A stretch of DNA of 64,000 bases from Myotis daubentonii (lineage: Eukaryota > Chordata > Mammalia > Chiroptera > Vespertilionidae). The DNA is taken from NCBI RefSeq assembly GCF_963259705.1, contig NC_081849.1:61538093-61602092 (forward strand), in the 5' to 3' direction. Below are positions 57,459 to 64,000 of the stretch, one piece after another. Below the pieces are notes generated by a model. That model was given only the letters and a program-made list of their open reading frames with translations. It ran no database searches and was not told the DNA's origin. The position numbers were made by a program, and so were the translations under genes. Numbering within the stretch: position 1 is the first letter of the stretch; every line of letters begins with the position of its first letter.

Positions 57459-58888
57459 GACTAGTGGTTAATATCTTGTGCCATCCTTCTAACTATACGT
57501 TACAAGGAGATTCAAACCTCAAGATTTTAATCTATAATATTAAAAATGTTTAAATTTGTCTGTGTCATGTACATACTTACAAAGTCTTAACTCTTTTTAC
57601 CTCCACATTTGAGAAGTCAGCTTTGTGCTAAAGGTTGCTATCTTTTAGTTTGTTCACAGTGAGATCTGTGCACTTAAATGACATTAAAATATGTATCCAT
57701 AAACCAGAGGCAATAGGAAATATTTTGTGAATTTATGCTTACTTGTCTTTTTTCTTTTGGTCTTTCGAGGAACTGTGTCATATGAATCATGATGACCATG
57801 ACAATGCAAAGGAAGATAAACGAAATTGGTTCCTTGCCCAACTGTTTCAAACTCAACCCTTATTAGCAAATTGTGGCTTGTCTGTGCTGACCAAGGGGCT
57901 TGACCCTAAGACTCTGGGTATAACCACAACAGACTGACCATTAACAAATCTTAGCCGAGGTATAGACAGTTTCACCTTGAAAACAGTCCATGGGTTGTTT
58001 TGCTAAGCCAGTGGTTTGCAGAATATCATATGAATACAGTTAACAAAGGTGACTGAGTTTGAAGGGACCAGTCCACACATGCCAAAATGCTAAAGAAACT
58101 CATCATGAAGTTAAGTCTTGAGACCAATAGTTCCAGCCTGACTCTTAGACCCTAGAAACAGAAGGGGGAAATGAGAAGAAAATGGAGAATGCCTTCATGC
58201 TCTTCCTGAAAATAGGGCTGACCCTACACTGTAATTACCTGGAAGGACCTCTTCCCGCCAACCTTTTTCGCCCTTTGCCCCCTCGGAAGTTCCCTGTCCC
58301 TGAATGCCCAGTGCTTCCCACTGCCCTTGTCCTATGTCTTTTGGGTCCATGATTTCCCAATGTTATCCCTCTACCTCAGCTGCCCTTCTCCTTAGCCTCA
58401 CTATCCAAACTCTGGTACCTCACCCAGGAATCCCAACAAGATCTATGTCCTATGTACATTCAACCTTCAAGGTTTCAGCACACATTTCCTGAGCCCTGCC
58501 CTGCCCCTCTTCTCTGTGCTTAGCCCGGAGGTGAAATAAGTCTTCCTGACACCCCACGTCCTTTGTCAGGGCCATTTGCATCTTTAGAAGTAGGTTTGAT
58601 AGGTGGTCCATCAGTAGAGTGTCACAAAGAGAAGTGAAAATACTCAGGTGATGTGAGGGGAAATGGTGGGGACTGGGGAGAAGTCACGAGGACTTCTCAC
58701 ACTCCCACCCTCAAAGCTACTTTAAGTTATTCCTGTCAAGAGAGAAGGGTAACACCCCAGGAAACTTAACTTTGGGTCTCTGATTTCCCCTACTCCCTTT
58801 GAATTCCCCTACTCCCTTTGCTAGAAAAGAGAGTGAAATATTTTTTCTAGATTTATTTGAAGAAAAACCAATAGTAGTTCTCCTAGCT
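57459..58888. other. Unassigned sequence
   Basis: 1.4 kb. An L2-like hint lies at about 58260-58500, too weak to assert. No gene. Confidence 0.45.
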
Positions 58889-59123
58889 CAGTGATGGCAA
58901 ACCTTTTGAGCTTGGCATGTCAGCATTTTGAAAAACCCTAACTTAACTCTGGTGCCGTGTCACATATAGAAATTTTTTTATATTTGCAACCATAGTAAAA
59001 CAAAGACTTATATTTTTGATATTTATTTTATGTATTTAAATGCCATTTAACAAAGAAAAATCAACCAAAAAAATGAGTTCACGTGTCACCTCTGACACAT
59101 GTCTCATAGGTTCGCCATCACTG
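58889..59123 (-). mobile_element. Non-autonomous hAT MITE (reverse copy of the 23797-24050 family)
   Basis: Ends cagtgatggcaaacc and ggttcgccatcactg, body reverse-complementary to the copy at 23797-24050. The left flank tcctagct and right flank caataggt agree at only 4 of 8 bases, so the target duplication has decayed or one side was altered. 235 bp, non-coding. Confidence 0.88.
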
Positions 59124-60218
59124 CAATAGGTAATGTGGTTTGTTTTAATGTGTAAACACACATACACTCATAGTTCATGGAGCAATAGAGGAAAATTTCT
59201 TCTGAAAGAGCAAATAAACTTGGGAAAATCAGACTAATGAATTCATGTACATTCCTGGATTTATGACCCCATGGTTTTATTGAGTTAAAATGTTAACTTT
59301 CCACTGTTGGCTACCAGAATAGCTTTTCATTCTGAGGCTGTTACCGAAAAGTAAGTAGTTTAAGTTTTCCTCTCACTCTCAACGGATATTAATCTTTCAG
59401 AGTTCTTGTACTCCCTTTTGCAATGTTCCTAATGCACATACTTCCTATTGAGAAACTGCTGCACACACTGAGGATATCCTGTTTGGTCAGCAGGGCCAAT
59501 TGCTCTGAAGACAATTCTCAGGAGCTGTGCCCTCACTATTCCCCCGTGACTGTTGCTTCGGGGGACATGCCTTATGTCTTTACAGTTCTGTGGATTGTCA
59601 GATCCAGATCACCCTCTGTGACTAAGCATCGTCTTGAACCACAGTTGTCATTCAAAGTTGGCTCTCTCATGGAATTGCCATGACCAGGCATTTTTAGAGG
59701 TTTCCCTAGTGATAATGCGGCTTTATCCTACGTGCTGCACGAGAACACCTTTGAGGAATCCCAGACAATTAATGAAGTACCTTCGCACCAAGTAGAAACA
59801 ATTGTGAGTGAGAAGGTGATTTGAGGAAATGACGATGCCAGTGGGATTTGTTTTTGATGTGTGACTTCTCATAGCACTTCATGGGTTGTTTTGTTATCCA
59901 TGCTGGGAAATCAGAACTAGGAGAAATAAGAGCAAGTTTTCTAAGGCTCATCTCCTTGAAGGAAATTCCTTTATTTGGGGAGGAACATTTGTTCCAAAAT
60001 GGGGGAAATTGAGAAAACAGTTCACAGGACTTAAATCTTAACTCTGTTGCTTTCTCAATTATCTGTTACCATGTAACAAAGCATACTGTTTTGTGTATCA
60101 TTTAAAAAGAAAAAGGCCACCAAATAAACTATGACATGACATGCATTTTTAAGATGCGTCTCACTTTCAGATATATTAAAAGGTAGGGAAAATGTACATA
60201 GTAGAGTTAATGAAAAAT
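59124..60218. other. Unassigned sequence
   Basis: 1.1 kb without gene or confident repeat. Confidence 0.5.
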
Positions 60219-60476
60219 GGTAATTATGCCGAAACCGGTTTGGCTCAGTGGATAGAGCGTCGGCCTGCGGACTGAAGGGTCCCAGGTTCGATTCCGGTCA
60301 AGGGCATGTACCTGGGTTGCGGGCATATCCCCAGTGGGAGATGTGCAGGAGGCAGCTGATTGATGTTTCTCTCTCATCGATGTTTCTAACTCTCTATCTC
60401 TCTCCCTTCCTCTCTGTAAAAAATCAATAAAATATATTTTAAAAAAGTCTAAAAAAAAAAAAAAAAAGGTAATTAT
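60219..60476 (+). mobile_element. Ves SINE with intact promoter boxes and target duplication
   Basis: The body runs 60228-60467, flanked by ggtaattat at 60219-60227 and 60468-60476. The A-box region 'tggctcagtgg' (60241-60251) and B box ggttcgattcc (60285-60295) are canonical RNA polymerase III internal elements. The tail has two A-rich parts, the last a pure run of 17 or so A. This is one of the least damaged SINEs in the window. Confidence 0.95.
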
Positions 60477-60482
60477 CCGATA

Positions 60483-60577
60483 CTCATGGTGTCCCAAAAA
60501 ATGTATACACACTTTGCATGATTATAAAGTCTGGATTGTACACAGGAATCTACAGAAAGGAATAATTTTTGTGTCAA
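60483..60577 (-). mobile_element. Mariner-like transposon, 3' terminus
   Basis: 'ggtgtcccaaaaaatgtatac' is a mariner-type terminal inverted repeat in reverse. It runs into 'tttataaagtctggattgtac' and 'ggaatctacagaaagg'. The element continues after the insertion described below, at 62480-62683 and 62895-62920. Confidence 0.75.
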
Positions 60578-60602
60578 TGCCACTGAACCACACTGGCCAG
60601 GC
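60578..60602 (-). repeat. Tiny SINE head remnant
   Basis: 'ccactgaaccacactggcc' looks like the reversed first 25 bases of a Ves SINE head with no body attached. It may mark a deletion. Confidence 0.45.
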
Positions 60603-60632
60603 TCATTTTCAAAATTTAAAAGAATCTACAGA

Positions 60633-61299
60633 GGTCTTCTGACTGAAACAGGCCCCATTCAAAAGCACTCTTACAATTCTTTCCCTCAGCCATTTCATCT
60701 TTGTAAGCTGCACGTGTATTATTTTGGAACAAAGGAAGGCAAAGTGGTAGCAGGCTAAAGAAGGAGAAGCAAAGGTCCCACAAAGCTAAGCATTGCCACA
60801 GAAATAGCTTCGTTTGGTTCTGCATCACCAGGTGCGGTAGGTAGAAAAGCAAAGCCGGAGGATATCCCCCCACTTCGAGTACTCCAGCTGACTTTATTTT
60901 TGTGATTTTATGAATGTTCCTTGGAAGTTAACAAAGCTAACTTAAGAGGAATGGAAGAAGGCCAGCTGGAACCTCAAATCTTTCTCCAAAAACTCGGCAC
61001 CCTTAAGTGACAAAGTCAGGGACAGGCAGACCACCCACTATTGTATAAGAAGAAGAAAGAGCCAAAGAAACAGGCATAGAAATCATCCCAAAAATCATAG
61101 AGCCACTCTCCATTCTAGATGTACTAAGGATCTCCACAGCTCTGGGGGGGCCACAGATAAGCTCTCCATTCTAACCTATGTCATGCCAGTTCAATATGAA
61201 AGAAGACAAAGCACCAGCATGCTGATGATTGGTGGAGAAAGAGACGGCTGCCCCCGGGTTGGGAATGATGGGGCAGTCTCTGGGAGTCAGGTGCTGAGG
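60633..61299. other. Unidentified segment joined to the 5' side of the ATP6AP2 retrocopy
   Basis: It lies between the 15-bp repeat aaaagaatctacaga (60618-60632) and the retrocopy. The matching 15-bp repeat (62471-62485) lies after the retrocopy's poly-A, so this 0.67 kb may have been inserted together with it. It does not look like ATP6AP2 mRNA. It shows no repeat I recognise. Confidence 0.4.
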
Positions 61300-62474
61300 C
61301 GATCAGGCCTGCTGAAGGTTGTCCTGCACAGAGTGGCCAGCGGGGAGCCATGGCCATGCTCATCCTGCCCCTACCTCTGCCCTTGGTGGTGGGTGTTTTG
61401 GAGGATGAGTTTAGTATGTTAAGATCACCAGAGTCTGTTGTTTTCTGCAGTGGAAATTGGCCTGCACCAGGAGAACGAATCCCAGATGTGGCTGCATGAA
61501 CCATGGGCTTCTCTGAGGAAGGAGACCTTTCTTGGCTGGGACTTGCTGTGGGTAACCTATTCCATCACCCCCAGGCCACTGTTATGGTGATGGTGTCATT
61601 TCTTACCCTTTGGAGAATGCAGTTCCTTTTAGTCTTGACAGTGTTGCAAATTCCATTCATTCCTTATTTTCTCAAAAAACTCCTATATTTTTGCAGTTGG
61701 CTCCCACTGAGGAAAGAGTGTATATGGTGGGGAGGGCAAACTCAGTTTTTAAAGATCTTTCAGTAACGTTAGAACAGCCCTGCAATCGCCTGTTTTCAAG
61801 TAAACTCTGTTCTTAATTCACTTCCCCTCAGTTCTCTGAGTAGTAACAATGAACTTGATCTACTCTTTTTTTCTGAACCACAGTTCTGCATGATACTTCA
61901 AGTTTGTTGTCTTGACATAAGCATCTAGCCAAGGATCCTTCTCCTGATTTACATTCACTGGAGCTGGCAGGTTTGGATGAAATTGGGAAGCATTACGGAG
62001 AAGATTCTGAGCAATTCAGAGATGCTTCTAAGGTCTTTGTTGGTGCTCTGCAAGTTTGCAGGTGGCATGTATGGTCTTTATGATGGGAATGCACTGGTAG
62101 AGCTAGTGACTGTCATCAGATGACACATCACTTGTGAGGAAGACAAGGACTATCCTTGGAACAAAACAAAAGAAGAACCCACTAAGCCCTATAACCTTGC
62201 ATATAAGTATAATTTTGAATATCCAGTGGTTTTCAACATGGTGCTTTGGATAACGATCTCCTTGGCCTTGGCTGTGATTATCACCTCTTACAATGTTTGG
62301 AACATGGATCCTGAATGTGATAGCATCATTTATAGGATGACATACCAGAAGATTCTAGTGGACTGAACTTTCCTTATGCCAAAATTAGAAAAGGGCTTTG
62401 AAAATTGGCTGTTTTGTGAAAATAAATTGTTTAATGTAGTTTAAAGGAGACAGTATACTTTAAATTAAAAAAAA
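61300..62474 (+). pseudogene. ATP6AP2: Processed pseudogene of ATP6AP2 (prorenin receptor, V-ATPase accessory protein 2)
   Basis: The parent encodes a single-pass membrane protein of about 350 residues that assists V-ATPase assembly and binds (pro)renin. This copy starts at an ATG at 61350 and reaches a TGA at 62364-62366, about 1017 bp without introns. Recognisable pieces across shifted frames include [94 protein letters not shown] and the membrane segment region VFNMVLW...[11 protein letters not shown] near the end. About 12 codons are missing after the VMVMV motif, and several frameshifts and a stop at 61814 break it. An AATAAA signal (62421-62426) precedes a poly-A run at 62467-62474. Lack of introns plus poly-A shows retroposition. 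Non-functional. Confidence 0.95.
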
Positions 62475-62479
62475 GAATC

Positions 62480-62683
62480 TACAGAAATGAATATATACTT
62501 TTCGTCAATGTCTGTTTGAAAATGGTGACCATTTTGGTCCAAGCATTGCTCATAATACAAAGCAATGGAATCATAAACATCAACAATCATTTCGTCTGTA
62601 TTTGTGTGTTCTCAACTCATCGACTATTGCCAGTTTGTACCATAAGCTTTATCTTTTATGTATCCCCATTAAAAAAAGTCTAG
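62480..62683 (-). pseudogene. Mariner-like transposase, C-terminal part
   Basis: In reverse it reads WGYIKDKAYGTN, then stops, then DEMIVDVYDSIALYYEQCLD and QNGHHFQTDIDE. The LDFF-WGYIKDK region (with LDFF on the far side of the next SINE) and the NGHHF ending are typical of the mariner transposase C-terminus. At least two stops occur in the frame. It is interrupted on one side by the retrocopy and on the other by the SINE at 62684. Confidence 0.8.
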
Positions 62684-62904
62684 CCCAGCAGGTGTGGCTC
62701 AGTGGTTGAGCACTGACCTATGAACCAGGAGGTCATGATTCGATTCCCGGTCAGGGCACATGCTTGGGGTGTAGGCTCGATCCCTAGTGTGGGGCATTCA
62801 GGAGCCAGCCAATCAATGATTCTCTCTCATCACTGATGTTTCTATCTCTCTGTCCCTCTCTCTTCCTCTCTGATATCAATAAAAATATTTTTTTAAAAGT
62901 CTAG
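62674..62904 (+). mobile_element. Ves SINE inserted in the mariner transposase
   Basis: The body runs 62684-62894, with target duplication aaaagtctag exact at 62674-62683 and 62895-62904. Head subtype 'gtggttgagcactgacc' with 'atgaaccaggaggtcatg', B box 'gattcgattcccgg'. It interrupts the codons for LDFF of the mariner transposase. Confidence 0.95.
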
Positions 62905-62920
62905 TGGCACTTTAAGATAA

Positions 62921-63209
62921 ATTTTCTTTGTTCAAAGCTTAGTATGGTTTTGCCCATTATTTCAAATCACTTAAACCAGAAAAAGAGTGAAAATTAGGTG
63001 AATTATTAGCTGTTAAAGTGCACATACTTTTTGTGTGTGATATTCTATATAACTCAACAGAGCTTTGAGATTGGATGGATTAAAAATCCAAAGTTTAAAA
63101 ATTATTATTTTCATCACTCCATTAGTTATCTACTTGCCTAGTTCTCACCCTGACTAAGGCATTCATCCTAGCCATGATCTGACAGAACCAGGCCTTGGAG
63201 GATTATTAT
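62921..63209. other. Unassigned sequence
   Basis: AT-rich, no gene or confident repeat. The mariner match fades at about 62920. Confidence 0.5.
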
Positions 63210-63233
63210 TTCCCTCTTACCTCTTTTTAAAAA

Positions 63234-63279
<46 letters not shown>

Positions 63280-63494
63280 TGATTTCAGAGAGGAAGGGAG
63301 TGGGAGAGAGAGACAGAAATACCAATGATGAAAGAGAATCATTGATTGGCTGCCTCCTGCATGCCCTCTACTTGGGATCGAGCCCACAAACTGGGCATGT
63401 GCTCTTGACAGGAATTGAACCAGGGACCCTTCAATCAGCAGTCCAATGCTCTATCCACTGAGCCAAACCAGCTAGGGCTTCCCTCTTACCTCTT
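63210..63494 (-). mobile_element. Ves SINE with perfect 16-bp target duplication and (ATT)n tail
   Basis: The body runs 63226-63478, with ttccctcttacctctt exact at 63210-63225 and 63479-63494. The reversed tail expanded into about fourteen ATT units (63234-63276). The head reads, in reverse, 'ctctatccactgagccaaacc'. Exact duplications make this among the youngest insertions here. Confidence 0.96.
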
Positions 63495-63780
63495 AATCAA
63501 ACCATAGCAAAAGGCAATCCATGGGAATCAGGAGAACAATTGAGTATTTGTAGCTAAGATAACAAAGCTACACTGTATTGGGAAACTGATGCCTATTTTT
63601 GTTTGCTTTGTACCATTCAGCTCAACCAATACACCAAGACCTTCTACTGGTTTCTTTAATTCTTACTGAGTAGTTTTCACCACTGAATAAGTTCTCAATA
63701 ATTTCACAATGACTTCCTAGATGAGAGTTTCCAGGAAGACACTAGATCATAAAAGCAACAATTACCATATTTCCAAATTT
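63495..63780. other. Unassigned sequence
   Basis: No gene or confident repeat. Confidence 0.5.
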
Positions 63781-64000
63781 AATCAGTATGCTTATTGGGT
63801 CCCTATTGTGTGCCATGTGCAGTCCGCTAGATCCTACAATGGCAAAAAAAATCCCAAACACAGACAATGCAGCCTTTCTCATATAACTTAGTCTGATGGA
63901 GAAGGTGAAGTGGACCGTGGACGAGTAAAATAAACATCTTAAATCATGAGAGATCCTGGAAGTACTAGGAAGGAAATAAAGAAGGTGATGAAGGAAGGTA
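63781..64000 (-). repeat. L2 3' end remnant, cut by window edge
   Basis: 'gcttattgggtccctattgtg', 'gtgccatgtgcagtccgctag', 'caatggcaaaaaaaatccc' and 'gtctgatggagaaggtgaag' follow the reversed L2 3' end. Confidence 0.65.

Noticed and set aside
28649..59123. CRISPR-like spaced repeats formed by the recurring hAT MITEs
   Set aside because: The repeats are full transposons with inverted ends and their own target duplications, kilobases apart, in a mammalian genome.
60241..60310. tRNA-like sequence with A and B boxes
   Set aside because: It is the SINE head; there is no complete cloverleaf with an acceptor stem, so it is not a tRNA gene.
61181..61504. Minus-strand 107-codon frame over the ATP6AP2 region
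   Set aside because: It is antisense to a clear processed pseudogene and has no resemblance to a protein.
63279..63461. Frame reading MISERKGVGERDRNTNDERE, also seen at 55365-55547
   Set aside because: Both are translations of the Ves SINE body on the antisense strand, which explains why the same peptide recurs.

Overview
The window reads as nuclear DNA of a vesper bat (family Vespertilionidae). The evidence is its young repeats. There are about eleven copies of Ves-type SINEs, whose tRNA-like heads contain 'GGCTCAGTGG' and 'GGTTCGATTCC' and whose tails contain 'ATCAATAAAAATAT'. There are also several short non-autonomous hAT transposons, including two SPIN-type copies, and a short Helitron whose ends look like the bat HeliBat group. 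These sit on an older mammalian background of MIR, L2, L1M, MER5/MER58-like hAT-Charlie, Tigger and MaLR LTR remnants. I found no functional protein-coding exon, no functional RNA gene and no CpG-island promoter. The window is best described as intergenic or deep intronic.

Layout. 0-10 kb: old L1 and MIR pieces, one young SINE with a perfect 15-bp target duplication (2018-2270), and a 203-bp Helitron (6332-6534). 10-22 kb: a repeat-poor block at about 11.0-13.9 kb, then a GC-rich stretch (14.3-18.4 kb) with only MIR/L2 scraps and poly-C tracts. 22-37 kb: minus-strand L1 split by a hAT MITE (23797-24050), a long L1M 3' UTR (about 29.0-29.9 kb), two SPIN MITEs (28649-28858 and 34700-34911), another hAT MITE (33438-33693), and the most unusual object, a 482-bp hAT element (36543-37024). 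37-48 kb: a 21-bp minisatellite, a MaLR LTR (40390-40970) invaded by a pentanucleotide array, a Tigger MITE with intact ends (42620-42932), and a broken transposase-like coding relic (43.4-44.6 kb). 48-64 kb: L1/L2 relics, more SINEs, a second MaLR LTR, a processed pseudogene of ATP6AP2 (61350-62474) inside a dead mariner transposon, and further SINEs.

The best candidate for something not widely described is the 482-bp hAT element. It has good terminal inverted repeats and an exact 8-bp target duplication (atctaggt). Its centre carries a roughly 72-codon frame with a single stop that reads like the C-terminal tail of an invertebrate-type non-LTR retrotransposon reverse transcriptase (motifs LRWFGH and GRGRPQ). 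A DNA transposon carrying a captured piece of a foreign retrotransposon would record passage through another host, which fits the known horizontal spread of hAT elements into vesper bats.

No genes act together here. The relationships that can be read are nested insertions: hAT into L1, a SINE into a transposase relic, and a retrocopy plus a SINE into a mariner. They give a relative order of events. Repeat family names come from memory of consensus sequences, without a database search, and most boundaries of old repeats are accurate only to tens of bases.
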